Source: Stercorarius parasiticus
Lineage: Eukaryota > Chordata > Aves > Charadriiformes > Stercorariidae
Length of the DNA: 64,000 nt
Direction of reading: 5' to 3'
Assembly: GCA_013396915.1 (NCBI GenBank)
Contig: VWZL01000529.1
Location: 1,131,163 to 1,195,162, forward strand
Shown here one piece after another: positions 49,801 through 63,562 of this stretch. The notes under the pieces are model-generated. The model saw only the letters and a program-made list of their open reading frames with translations. It had not been told where the DNA came from and searched no databases. Numbering within the stretch: the stretch's first letter is position 1; every line of letters begins with the position of its first letter. Both the position numbers and the translations under genes were made by a program.

Positions 49801-52800
49801 GACAGTATTTCCCCTTTCTGTCTGCTTTTTTTGCCACGGAAGGCACTGAATGCATTTAGATATGTCAACTGCTTCAATTTACAGGCTCCTATATTAACTT
49901 TAGTAATTGATAAAGGTGCGTTTGAAGTAGTATGTTGTCCTATGAACCAGTTTGAAGCAAAGACACACGTACTTGTCCACCAGCCTAGTACAGGTTTAGT
50001 AACCTCCAGCAAAATTTGGGGAAGTAGCACTAAACTCTTGCAACTATGTCCGTTAGACTCCATCTGTCAGAGACCTTCGATTGATTTTGCGTGACATATA
50101 TTCCTCAAGAGCTATGTCTCAGCGCTGTGATCCAGGAAATGAGCTCCCTCAAACAATTAGCAACTAGCTCAATTAAAAATACTTTTAAACTGCTTTCCCC
50201 TTGTATATTTTGGTTTCATTCAGGGACATGGAATTAATTCTTTCTACAGATTATATCTCTGTATGAAATGTTTATTCTTTAGAATATTTTATATTTGTAC
50301 CAGATATGTAATACGGAAAACAGTAGCATTTTGGATTGCTGTAAAAATGAATTTTTTCCTAAACATTTTTTTCCCATTTGTCTGCTCTTCTTTGGATACT
50401 GATTAATTCTGAACGTATTAGACTGTTTTATTCCATAACCTGCTCTCTCTCTGTTTTATCTGAATTTTCTTTTTAAAATTTTATTTGCTTGAACCCCTCT
50501 GACAAAAATTAAAGGAAGAAGTGTGCATTGGGAATGATACTAGGACTAACCAAACAATAAAACCTCTAGTAGTGAAGGAACAATAGCTTGCTGAGATGCT
50601 GTTACAACATAGTTGGCTCTGTAACTTTGTGCAAAAGAATTTCACATTTATTGACTAGATCTTAGGATAGGAGGAGTTCTCTTAGTAGCAAAATTATGCC
50701 CTAGACAAAGTGTAAAGATGTCATGTCAGACATGTAACAAAGATTGTGTCAGCAATCATATTTAAGGAGCTTACTAGAGATAAAGTGTTGTATGCCTAAC
50801 CTTCTATGCTGCTTGATTTACACACAGCTCTAGGGTAAATTTAGGGCTTTCTTAAAAGCAACATACATTGTTTATACTAGACATTTTTGTTAGCAAACAT
50901 ATGTTTTCTTTAATTGTAGATCAAATAAAAAGGAGTATATGTATTGCTAGGGAAAAAAGAAACATGATAGCCAGTTACAGTTGAAAACTCCAGCTAAAAT
51001 GAAATTTAGTATGTTGTGTTTGAGATGCCAGTGCATGAGCAGTCAGCTGTGCTAAAATTTTTGTAACAAAATCATCACAACTGGGAAAAAGACAAGAAAT
51101 ATAACATTACTAGAATAATTTTTAATTGGGATTCATGTTTTCTACACAGGAAGAAAAAAGCCCCTGAGATGTAGAAGGAAAGAAAAATGGAGGACGTAGC
51201 AGGTGATATTTGCTATTCTTGAAATCAAAATTGTGAAAAGTAGTATATGGATATACTTGATCTTAGTGTTCATTCCTTGTTACTAAGATTTGGAAAACAC
51301 TAGTTAGCAGTAATTGTACAAGTAGCTAAATGGTAAGAATTACTTGGTACGTTTTATTAAGGCAAGGAACTGCAGGTGGATTTCCTGCTTGCCTACGTAT
51401 CTATGCAAGAGAGTAGGGCAGGGGAAATAAATCTTGTTCTTTCCTTGACTGCAATGCAGATCTGGCTCTGGGAGGGGTTTTCATATCCGAACGGCTCAAA
51501 CACATGGTCAGTGTTCAGCCAATAGTTAGCCTTACATCTGGCACTGGATTTGTATGGCTCAAAATGCCTTTTTTGACTGCTAAACGTGAAAACCTTTCTC
51601 TTTTTTTTTTCTAAATTGAATTTGCACACATTCTTCAGGCTGTGATTTATGTCAAACATAATTTTAACTATCTGGTATACACTGTAGCTACCCTAACAAT
51701 TACTTTACCAACGAATGTCACAGACAGGATTTTTTTAAAAACACAGCTACATAGATGATTCCTTTCCTCTACTTACTCTACTAGCTACGCTTAAGCTGCT
51801 AGGATCATGCTTTTTGATGGCATGCTATGTTTTAATATTTGTAAATTGTACTCCACTTTTAAGTATTACACACCCCTGGCAAGTCAGATATTTCAAAATA
51901 CATTGAATTGATATTTTACATAATTAATTTCTGTTCTGTTGCTGCTGAGAAACATTTTATTCATTTTATTATATGTGTTTGAGGTTTTTAGATTACTGAG
52001 ATGCAAGGACATATGTACAGTTCTTTATATACAGCATGAAATGTATGCAAATAAGGTTATGTCTTTCAAAAGCTGCCAAAATAAATTTAAATTCCGAAGG
52101 GTAATACTACATGTGCTAATGTTTGCATTTGGAACATTAAGGCATATCTGTTTTTAAAAAATCATCAAATCTTCATAATAAATTTCATATAAGTTTTCTT
52201 TTTCCTTTCCTAACATAAAAATTTTGTATTTAGTTAGAAATAGATACTGCTAAATACAAAACATTATCCCCTAAAACGCAAGTGGTTGTAATTTAAACCA
52301 TTACCATAAGCATTATAATAGTCTCTGCTAAGTATGTTATAATTCTTTCTCAGTATTAAAATGATTGTACTGACCAATACCAGGAGTTCAATGGGGATGC
52401 TGGGTGACTAGAATAAAACTCTAGAGAATGTCAAGAATCAATCTACTTATTGTGGCTGATTAAATCGGTTAATTAAGAGGAATATATTGAAACTGCTGGG
52501 AGAATATAGCCAAAGGTGAGGAAACCACAGCTGGTACTCAGTCACATGTACATTCAGAGACCTCAAGAGTATGAACTGATGTATTCCATGGAAAATTGTG
52601 TTATGTGTTTAAAAAAATGCCCTGTAATGCACACAAATGGCTGCACATGCTTGTTTACCCAATATTGTAGGTCATATGCAATAGACACAATTGGAAAACG
52701 CTGAGTAGTGGAAATATTTATAGCAATATATAACCTGATGATGTTTCTGCTTTCAGGACACACATTGTTTGAATTCTTTGGCCATGCAATTAATCATTTT

Positions 52801-55800
52801 TTATGTGTTAATAAGAGGATAGTAATATAAGTAGATTATGCAAGAGAAATCTAACATAACGTCAACTATCTAACTCATAAAAATGTATTTTTTGAGGCTG
52901 TAACTTTCAAACAAGTTATGTTGTGTAAATGGGAACAACTCAGATTTAAAATGTTGCTATTTTACTTTTGGAAAAATGACAGGCAAATATTTTTTGTGGA
53001 GTTTCCCCTGAAACCTATCACTCCTTGTGAAATATAGTATAAAAACTAGTACCTTTTTAACAATTGCAACCATAACACTGTTGTAGTTGTACCATCTGCA
53101 TTTAACATGTAGTTCATCAATCTACGTTATCTAGATGTCAGAGGACTTGGTTACAATCTCTTGTACCAGATGTAGTTAAAACATAGTTGGATTTTGTGAT
53201 GTTTAGGGGATTTAATAAACTGTCTAATAATGTCCCCAAGGTGTACAAAAAATTCTGGATAAAGGCTTTAGGGTTATGAAATCAGATTCTTGTCTGATGT
53301 GCATTCCTTGCACTTTATGTTGTCTGAGGATGAGGCCTACAATCTAAGCAGGCCTTAGTAATTTGCAGATATTTTCCATTTTCATATTCTTTCTGGGTGA
53401 CATTTCAGAGACTTGTTACTCAAAACATGGAGATAAATGGGTCTGATTGATTGCTTCACTTCAGTGGGTCCCACTCGAAGAAGTCTCACCTGCGACTCGG
53501 TGACGTTGGAGTTTCTTTTTAAATTTAGTCAGCCAAGAGGGCTGTACCATTTTGAGTGCTGTCTGTAGTTGTACCACAGAATTTCCAAGATAAAAATAGT
53601 TTCTTATATGTTTGTGTCTATCAGTATACTATATTTTATTTAAAAATCAAGAAAGGTGCTTGTAACATGTAAATATAGAAAACACACAGCTGGCTATTTC
53701 TGTGATTTAAAGTTGCCATTTTATCTAAGCAAGACTTAACTGCTTTTTATGCCCCCATATGAACATGTGCTAACTCTCCAGTCCACCTGTTGCTTTTATT
53801 CCCTCCCTCTCATGAAGTTAGCAATGGGATTAACAGAATTAGTTATTTTTTTCTTCTCTTCTGTAGCCCTGTACCCAAACAAAGCCTCTGTCTTGCCTAT
53901 TTTTTTTAGCTTAACACCCTCCCAAGAGTATCAGAAAGCAGACTGATGCAATTATATAGCACATCCCAGTGGAAAACTAGGACTACTATGTCAGGCCTGG
54001 AGCAGTGAGGCAATATTCCAAGCTGATGGCTGGAAACCACAAATCTTGACCATTATTGCAAAACTTGTGATAGGAACACAGAGAAGAGTATTATTAGCCA
54101 GTCATGGAGTATTAAATTATACATGACTGCAGCACTGCTGAAATATCAGCCACCAGCCTAAAGCTCTTCCTTTTTCTGTTTTGTTCACATCTGTCAATAT
54201 TGATTTTAAAATCTGCCTACAGTCCATCTTTTGAACCCAAGTCCTTTTTTTTTTTTTTTTTGTGAAATCCATTTCTGAGATCCCATTTACACAAAAACAC
54301 AAGCACGTATGATTCCAAATGGTTTACATGCATTCCGGTCTTAGGATGCTGAGGGAATTGGCAGTATGTGAGCTGAAAAATGTCTGTACATGTTTCACTC
54401 CATTATTAGGGTTTTACTTTAGTGGTATACAGTAAGAATAGAACATAAATTGCTGTAGTATGACTTCTGTATGTCTGCAGTGGCAAGCTTCTTTACTCTA
54501 ACGAAAGCTAATTACTGGACCAAAACAGCTGTTGCTGTATTATTTCTCTGTGAAGGGCAATGAGGAGAAAGGAATATTTTGGTATTAAATACAGTTTCTA
54601 TTGGAACGTGCATGTCCCTGCTACATGCTGCTAGCTATTAGCTTGATAATTGTCCCACAAACCTTCAGTTCCTCATAGCAGCAGCCATGCTCCTTTGTTG
54701 TCTGTCTTACATAAATGATATTAGTATGCCAGAACTCACGTTACTTATCCCTGTATGAATGCCACCAGTGCAGAAAGTCTCCTCAGACCTTCCCAAAACT
54801 GTCTCAGGCCTTCCTGAGACTCTCCTGGACATTGTTGCTCTTCAAACAATTCCTGCTTCCACTGAGGACTGTATAGGAAATTTGCTACATAACACTGTAG
54901 GACTGCCACTTGTTACTTTTAAATTACAATTCAGTCTTGTAAGGTCACAGTCTAGGTAGGATGATTTGAGAAGAGGAGTGGACCAGTGTTCTGTCTTTGC
55001 TGTGAGAATCAGCTGTGCTTTAACCATTCTGGAAGGAACTGGGTTATAAATATGCATAGAATTATGAGTATTTTGAAAAATTCAAATAATACATAATTGC
55101 TCATTGTTATCTCCTGGTGAAAAAATACCTGTGTGTTTCTAATAAAATCTGGCAAAATGCTGCTTTCACAATGCTGAATGTGAATACTTTTTTTTTTTTT
55201 AATACTGGCAGATTGGTTAGGACTTCAGCTGTGGTAATTGAGTATGTTTTCCTACATCCCATGATTTAACATGTCGGATTGTGAATTGAAGCAGCTGAAC
55301 TGTAGGCCCACATTCCCCTCTCCTTACCATTTTCTGAAGATGGTAACTTCCAGCAGGGGAGGTACCAGACAACAGGCAGTGTGCAAATGACTTAAATCTC
55401 TGCAGCTGTTGGCTCATTTCTATTCTGGTGCCACATGTTGTTATCAGTAATTTGTGATATTCATCAAAAGTGGAAAGTGTGTATGTTTTTTCTTTTTCTT
55501 AATGTATGTGCTACCATTGCAGTTAAGCTGAATGGTAAAGTATTAATGCAGTTTGTTTTATTACTTTGGCAATACTGCCCTAGCAATTACTTCTCAACAG
55601 ACAGACTTTGTTCAGGAAAAAAAAGTCAAAGTGAGGCACAGCAAGGGGAAAAAAGTCATTAGCTCCTAGCTAATCAGAAATAATACCTTAGTGGTTTTTG
55701 TGGGTGGTTTTTAAATTTTCAGTTGTTTTTAAAAATTATATATAGCAGAGGAAAACAATATAAGAAGGGGCTTGATGAACTTAGTGGGAGGAGGTTATGG

Positions 55801-57400
55801 AAACAAATAAGCCCCTTTGTTTTCTTTCCATGTAAATGTTTGGTGAATTTCAGACTCTGGACTTTTCTGTGAATGTATTTACAGATAAGGAAATTGGTAC
55901 TAATTCAGTTGGAATTAGTATCAAATTAGAGCATGCAACAACAGGATAAACACTTCAGTACATATATAGAGTTTGCTCAAATATATTTATGTAATAGGCT
56001 GAAAGATTTCCACCAAAGCTTACACACATTATACTAGTGATATGTCCTAGCTCATAAAATTCACATTCCGAGTTTCATTTTTCCACAGTGTGGAGGTGTT
56101 TTGTTTCCAGGTTTGCTTTGTGATCTCTTGATAGAGATTGTCTTTCACTTTGTTTTCACTCATGAGTGAACTGTAGCTTTGGTCTTTTTGTAGCTTCCCT
56201 TTATTTTCAATTTTTGATTTTATCTTCCATTTTTATTACTATTGCCTGTTTTAAAAAATACGTAAAGTTTTTTGAGTTAATAATAATTTTATTTTTATAT
56301 TTATAATTTGTATTTTTCTTCAGTCTCTACTTTTTATGTTAAAATAAGATGGCTGATATAGCAAAAAGTAAATGTAATTAAATGTTAATAAGTAATGCTT
56401 ATAATAAATACATTTTACTGGCAACGCCACATTAATATTTTGCTCTGAGGTCTGAATCTGGAACTATTATCATTGTACACAGATTTCTAATCCTTGCACA
56501 GCATTCCATTGCAGTTGGTCCTTGGTAAAGAAGGAGTTGTTCTTTACAAAACAGATTGGATGACCAGGATCCAGATTATTCCTAAATGATGGATCTAAAT
56601 TTTTCAGTTTGATAGTAATAATGATACTGATTTACTATATCAGTTCTATTTTGAGCCATAAATTCAGTCCTGTTTGTTGAAATAATCTATTCATCCAAGA
56701 TATGAACAAAAATTAAAGTTTACCTTGTGTGTTTCTTTTGGTATCACATTCCTAAATGATGTAACTTTCCTCTTCGTTTTGACAGTGTCCAAGTGGACTG
56801 GCAAACTTAAATGCTATTGTAAGGGTACAATTTGTCTTTTACGAATAAAGGTGGTGGTTTATGTGTGGCATAATATTTGAACCATCTCATACATAAGTTA
56901 ACTAATTAAATAGATTAAGCAGTGTCAGATTTAAAATCTTGTATGTTTTGGCAAACAGCACAAGTAAGGTAGACTTATGTTATACTACACCTTTTCTTTA
57001 ATTCTTTGGTAAGAATCAGCATTGGGGATATCTAACCTGAAACCCCATTGCAAAGGAAAACATTAAATACTTTTGATGCCACTACAATGCTGTTTGGGTT
57101 TGTAGCACTAGGGTGCTCATCCAGCCAACTTTGGGGTTGGTTAGGTATGAATTTGTAATATAGGCCTCTTACTAGACTTAACATATACTAGCACTGAAGA
57201 AAGGGTTGCAAAATTCTTAAAAAGGGGACAAAACTGTCTTGAAAGTGTTAAGTTAAAACCAATGTATTTCTCAAATAAACCTCAGATGGTGACATATACA
57301 TTTGTTTTATTCCCCAAACAGCTTTGTATACAATTTAAAGCTGTGAAAATAACTGTTATGAAGCCTGGTCTAGCTTTTTGAGTGACTGGCTTTTTTTTTT
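46851..57400. other. AT-rich gene desert upstream of HNRNPA3
   Basis: No splice-supported or recognisable coding sequence was found on either strand. The region holds a TA-rich microsatellite (49592-49709), poly(T) or poly(A) runs (for example 54246-54262) and short chance ORFs. In mammals the DNA beyond HNRNPA3 leads to MTX2 and the HOXD regulatory landscape, but I see no MTX2 exon here. Confidence 0.6.
49592..49709. repeat. TA/CA-rich microsatellite
   Basis: Imperfect alternation of TA, CA and GTA units (ATATAC, ATACAT, TACGTA) ends in a short pure (CA)n run. The + strand Tyr/Thr-rich ORF across it is an artefact of the repeat. Confidence 0.9.
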
Positions 57401-57760
57401 TTTTTCCTTCTTTTCCACCATTCCACATATAAATACTGAGAAGCTTGGCATAAAGAACGCAGCCTGGGGCATACCCCATAAAACTTACAATGCAATTAAA
57501 TGAGCAATTTCTACTGGAAATAAAATGGGTATGTTGAGTAGAATATGAATTAAACCAAGCAGGAGCAGAGTCAGACAACCTTTCGTAGTACTCCAGGCTC
57601 TCCAAAAGAACCTCCAGGGTCAGCAGTACTAAATGCAGCTGACAGGTCAAGGCCAATCAGTAAAGAAAGATAACTGCAGTTTGCAATGAAAAGCAGGTCA
57701 TTCCAAATTTTGATTAATGTAGTCTCAATGCCGTGGTGTCCACTTGAGTGGGTTAGCAAA
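57393..57760 (-). pseudogene. Decayed L2-like LINE reverse transcriptase fragment
   Basis: On the - strand 57571-57759 reads GIETTLIKIWNDLL followed shortly by LIGLDLSAAFSTADPG, matching the L2/CR1-type RT pattern TETALVKVTNDLL ... LLDLSAAFDTVDH, including the first catalytic Asp motif region. After a frameshift, the frame below it (about 57430-57610) reads RLSDSAPAWFNSYSTQHTHF and later GYAPGCVLYAKLLSIYM, matching ALSWFxSYLxxRTxFV and GVPQGSVLGPLLFSIYM. The YADD region is missing and an A-rich stretch follows at 57393-57407. The fragment is frameshifted and carries stops. It is an ancient, inactive relic. Confidence 0.75.
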
Positions 57761-60700
57761 ATAAAGACAGATAGCAGTGGATTAACTCTAACACTTCTTT
57801 ATTATACTGCAGCCGTTACAAGCTTCTCTGCTGCATTCACTAAGACTAGGTTTTCTCCAATTTATGATCCTTTGTCTCACATTGCTGTCTCTCCTGAATT
57901 CTGTGGAATTGACTCAGTTACAAGGGGCTGCCCTGTTGATTATTTGCAGGACCACAAAAATGACCTCAAAATAACTTTGGAACAAGGCAAACCCACCACA
58001 TTCTTAACATTATGATTAGTTGATGTTGGCAGCATGTTTATCCTGTGGAGCATATACGTCAAAAAGGTGTCAGTCATCTCCCATGGCTTTCTTATAACAC
58101 TAGGGGCAACTAATTTGTTGTTTATTGACAGTTTTTGTTACTCAAAACAAAGACTTAAAACCTTTGGTTACAGAGTGAACTTTGCAAGTGTAACTTGCCA
58201 GCTGCAGGAATCTGAGAAATCCAGATACAATGAAGAAATGTTGCCATGTAAACTTTCCTCTTATGAAACAACAAATGTGATTCTAATCTGTGTTCCTTAG
58301 ATGGCATTTTTTTGAAGTAGAAGAGAAACAAGTATGCTCTCTTAATTGTTCTTTTCTCTTCCAAGATAAAATTAGCAAAGAAGCCTTTGTATACATACTG
58401 GCCAATATGGGATTGAAATAAGGTGTTACAAGACACAAAATATCTCTATTAGTGAAGGATAGAATTCAGTAGCATATATGAAGCTAGTCCAAGAGATTTA
58501 AAACACCAAAATAATTTGATCTAGGTGGTTTCCTTTTATTACTTTCCAGTTTTTTGTTTTGTTTGTTTTTCTTTTTCTTTTGGAAGGTAAGCGTTTGTCC
58601 CATACCAGTTTGAATATATATTATAACTGTGTTTGTTAACCCAAATCCTTCCATGCATAGTCTTCCAAATCAGTACATTGCTTAGAACTGGTTGTGTCAT
58701 TTTAGACTACGGCACTTTCATGACATCAGTGATCATCCTGGAAGCATAGGTGCAGTCTGTGTGCATCATCTCCTCAGTACTGGTGTGTGGGAGCTGCTCT
58801 TTGCTCTGCTCTTCGGTTGGATGGAAGGGCGGTACTTAAAGTGGGCTGCAGACTAGCCTGGCAGTGGTACTGTAGTATGCAAATGGCAGAATCTAACCAC
58901 TCTCGGTAATCATGAAGATGTAGATGAGGTTCACCATTTCCCTGTTAGGTAGGACAAAAATATCACTATAATATTATACAGGAGGTGACCTTTTTCAGAC
59001 TAAGAATTAGAATGCTTTTTTTTCTACATAACTGACAGTATATGTTATTCTGTGATTTTTTTTTTTTTTTTTTGTAGGGAGAGAGCTAGACATTTCAGTG
59101 AAAGAACTGCAGAATTTGTAACATGTATAGCACTATTGTTCAAAGTGTATGTTATCTTCTCTCTGGTTCTATGGAAGATTGTAAAAAAGAATATGTGTAA
59201 CTTTATGAGCTACACTGTTTAATGGTGCCAAGGCCAGAATGGCAGGGTTCTCTTGGGGTGACTGCCATTACTGATACAGAAATCTTGTCTGTATGTCATA
59301 GCTTTCAGAGTGACTTTGGACAGCTGCAGGCACCTGCCCTATAACAGGAGAAAGGTTTAATTTCTTTTTAGGAAAGATTTTCTTACATTATAGAAGTATT
59401 TCAGTGTCTATTCAGACCACAGCTGACAGATTGGCCACAGATATGATGTATTTGTACATTAACAGGGCTCTGTTATTGGTAATACATGAACATTTATGGT
59501 TTTCTTTGCCTTACCTGTGAATACATAGACAGTTGGCAAGAGTTGCCTGAATTTTTGTTTGGTCTCTTCTGAGGCTGAGCAGTAGCTGACAAGCTTGTAA
59601 CTCCCCTGCTTTGAACTCTGTGTGTGTCTGGATGTGGGTGTGTGTGTGCCAATGTGTGTATCTGATCAGCCCATAGTGACTAGTCTGAAAGAATCAGAGC
59701 AGAACATAGCAGTGAGGTCTATTGCAATGTCAGATCCACTGCCGTCAGAGAATGGAAACCGAGTGAGTCCCTGCCTCTTAGGGCGTCTGTATCCAGCCAG
59801 CAGACAATGAAAGCAGCAGGCTCTAATGAGAAAAGGGAAGCCAGTGAAGGAGACAGACTCTGTGAAATTTATTAGCCGGTGCAATAAAGCTGCTGCTTTG
59901 GGAATGAACCTGAAGTGGCCTCTGAGTTTATTTGGGATAAAAAGCCCAGTAAGGAAGGCAGTTTATTGGGGTTCATCCTCTTCATAATCCAAGATATTGA
60001 CCTCTATGATCTCCCAGCCAGTAGCAAAAATATCAGACTCTCCCATCTGTGCACGGTACCGTTTATTTTCATCTAAAAAAAAAAAGCCCTGAGTCTGTTA
60101 ACTATTATCCATTTCCCTTTGCAGAATGTATGTTACCAGTCATCATTGAGAATACTGCTTTCAGACTCATTTTAGTTTATAGCCCCAAATATTTCTAGTT
60201 TGCTTTGAATAATTGTTTTCTGATGAAAATTAGGTAGCTGGCTTGTTAATTAGTAAGATATAAACGAGCTACATCACTACATTTTTAAAGCTATGGTGCC
60301 AGCTAGTGGTGAGAGATGATAGACAGCATCTCAAGCTTGACATTTATGTAAGTGTACAGTATATTTTTATTTGCATCATGATAAGGTGACATTAAGTTTT
60401 ATTTGTCAGTTATCACTACTTTGTGACAAAAAAGGCAAAATAAAATCAGTAGCAGCTATCATTTTCCAGTTGGTTTTTAATTGGATATTGTTTATTTGAA
60501 ACCTTCCTGCCATTATTGATAGAGTAATTGCATCATTCATCAGGCCATTTGCCAGTGAAGTCTTTTAGTCCTTAGTTTCTCATGTGTGAACATCAGTTCT
60601 TATGCATTATAACCTGTAGGTGCTCTTTTACTTTGATAGAAAACGTAATTTCTTAAAAAATGCAGTAGAGTTTAGTTGTGAGTGAACAGATGTTTAGACG

Positions 60701-62800
60701 GTTTGTGCAATTGATTCACTTGTGAACACCAGGAGAGCTCTAGTGTGGCCAATACAGGGTAAAACTCTTCATTGATTATATTTACTTGTAACTGATGCAC
60801 CACACTAAGATGAAAATCCTGCATTTTATTAACATGTAAGGAAAACTCAAACAATTCATTATCCACATGCATTACCTCTGTTCAAATAAGCTCACAACAG
60901 AAAAGAAAAATAAGCAAACCTTAAGAACATTTGTAAAGAAATGTAAAAAATAATTAATATTTTTTATGTTTTTTTGAACAAAGGGTCATTGACAGGCCAT
61001 CTTTTCTAGTTTAATTAAGCAATAACTGATCTCAGTGAGGTTGTGGAAGGCTCTTGAATACTAATAAATAAAACCAGAAGAGGAAGCATTTTTTTCATTA
61101 AATAGTAGGAGCTGTTTATAACTCTATTACTTACTGCTAAAATCAATTATTATTACTAATACTCTACCACTAATTTATAACTGGAGGCACACTGAAGGTT
61201 GTAAAGCAGAACTTTTCTTTTTAAATGTCAGACACAGCCATGAAGGTCAGCTGTTGTGAATAAGGACACCTCAGATGAACACACTTGTAATAATATTTGT
61301 GAAGATAGATCTAGTGTTAGTGACAGCTGCAGGCAGTAAGCAGAGCTGTCACAGTCTTACTTCCAGTCTAACGCATGTGACAACACTGGTGTAAAAATGC
61401 AGGGATGTTTCTAATCCAAAGGAATAAAGAAAGTGGAATTACTTTTGTATAAGATCTAGGCACACAAGAAATTTATTTTAAAAACATGCTTGAAATATTA
61501 ACCTATGCAAGAAAATAAATTGTATTCTAATAGGTGTGAAAGAATTTCAGGGGCCCGTGGTGCTTGTTTGTTTCATTGCATGTAACTACTTGGAACATAC
61601 TGTCATATTTTCATCATACGCTTCCTTTTGGTCCACTTTCCATAGACAATGTGTTTGTGACAGATGTGCACTTTCTGGTTTTTTCATGTGCTGTTTCAAT
61701 ACAGTTGCTTTAATTTAATATTTCAGGGAATATTTAAATGAAAAAAACCCCTGATATCTCTTAAAATACTAAAATGCAAGTATGAATCCTAAGTGATTTC
61801 TTTTAATTATGGGTTTTATAATATGTCTTTCACACTCTTTCATGATTTATTACTTAAATGATTTGGGACATTCTGCAAAATGGTAGTTTCTTGACATCTG
61901 CATAACTGTTGATTCAATAAGGTTTTAGTTTTTCAAAGAACTTACCATGTGTTGCCCAGTTGCAGAAAATTAGGTGCACACTTTGAATTTGAGAACAACA
62001 CATGACATTCTCCAGCTTCAGTTTTCTCTTTTTGGTGCTTTAAATTCACCATCTAAAACGTTGTATTGGTATGTAAATAAAACACCATATTCGTGCTATA
62101 ATTTCTGATTTTATTTTATTGTAACTCTACTGTCATTAAAAAAAAAAGTTGCTTATTCCCACTAATGACTATAATGCTGTCAGCACTGAGGTTAAATTGC
62201 CAAGGTATTTGACTTCTAAACAAAATAATGTGGAGTTCAGTGATCTAAATGCAGTGACAGGTATTTATTATGTTGAAACATCCATTTGGATTGACGGTCC
62301 TTTAGCTATAATGGTATTATACTCCAAAAGTGTTTCTTGTTCAAAATGAATACTTTATGCAGAAGACAGAAATGATGCAAAACGATTCTTTTAAAAACCT
62401 TTTTAAAAGATGTTAAGTTTATTTTCTACATGTTTGCTGGATCAGATATAAATTTAACAGTTTGCTTTCTTTACTACTGTAGAACACGTCTTATTATAAT
62501 AGCACTGAGATAATATACTTAGTGTATTCTAAACTGGATACCCTTGTGCATCTCATAAAACTCTTTGAAATTTATGCATTTAAAAATCTGTTTAATAGAT
62601 TAAGCTAAGTGGACTTAGAAGAATCCAGATTTTACACACAAACCTTGATTTTAAAAAAGAAGAAACCCTGCCTAAATTGAGTTGTCATGTAATTCCTTTA
62701 TATCCACTGACATTGTGTGAGGCCTGCATTTGATACCATGGCTGATGAAGGGGAAAAAAAGATTCGCAATAGTTTTGAAGTGAAAAGGAATGTGTTTGGA
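57761..62800. other. AT-rich intergenic DNA
   Basis: It contains poly(T) runs (58543-58580, 59056-59076), a GT-rich stretch near 59620-59660, and a segment at 60360-60560 with several homeodomain-like TAATT/ATTGAT words. No gene was recognised. Polypyrimidine runs followed by TGTAG near 59075 mimic splice acceptors but no open frame follows. Confidence 0.5.
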
Positions 62801-62829
62801 AGGCCTTTTGGCAAAAAATGCTGCTTTAT

Positions 62830-63260
62830 TATTTAGAAAGAGCTACCACGTTTAAGTACCTGGTGGCGGCATTTTCTGCCCTTGCCTCAGAATGCTGTCA
62901 CCAGAGCCCTCCGCAGAGCTCTGTGTCAGAAGATGCAGCGGCCCGGTCCGGGAGTTGGCCACATCTGTCAGGAAACTGCTACAGATGGTTCAACTCATTA
63001 GCTGACAGAACTCCTAGCAAACATCATCCAAGAGTACGGGGACCTCACTTGGACTAAACGTTAAGCTTGCCTCCTGTTCAGTGCCATTGCGTTTTCTGCA
63101 AAATAAGATCCTTAACCATTTCTATTGGACGCTGGATACGCTTGAATGTAACCTGTCTGCAACCCTGTTTAATACCATTTGCAAATGTGAAAAATTTAAA
63201 TTAATACGGGTTGCAACATTACAGGTCCACCCAAACAGTGTCTCAAGCATAGCTCGCAGT
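62830..63260. promoter_or_regulatory. Candidate conserved non-coding block
   Basis: This roughly 430-base segment is GC-richer and more complex than its AT-rich surroundings, with CpGs retained (for example GCGGCCCGGTCCGGG near 62938) but no convincing coding frame. Such islands in the desert beside HNRNPA3 are plausible regulatory elements. The call is based on texture only. Confidence 0.25.
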
Positions 63261-63548
63261 ATCTTTTAAATGTTGGCTATACCTGATATTAGCGTGTCTT
63301 CATAATGATTTCACAACTGTGATGCAATGAACTGCAATGCATTTCTAATATATTGTACCTTTGTATTTGTAAAACCTTTGCTTTAGTATCATGTTTATAT
63401 TTTTATGCGTGCAGTCACTCATGCAGAATTTCTCTTCCTACCTTTCTTCTTGTTACTTGGTGTTTCTAGCAAAGCTGTTACGTATTTATGTCAGTGTTAG
63501 TAGCAGAGCAATTACAGGTGTGTTTCCTAGTTAACTTCTGCAGCAGAG

Positions 63549-63562
63549 CCAGCAGAGGGAGC
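63549..63562 (+). promoter_or_regulatory. CTCF-like motif
   Basis: CCAGCAGAGGGAGC matches the CTCF core CCASYAGRKGGCRS at all but the C-to-A position. A site here would suit a boundary between the HNRNPA3-NFE2L2 pair and the neighbouring desert. A single motif match is weak evidence. Confidence 0.25.

Noticed and set aside
49617..49859. Tyr/Thr-rich ORF at the TA-rich repeat
   Set aside because: It is a direct translation of the microsatellite.
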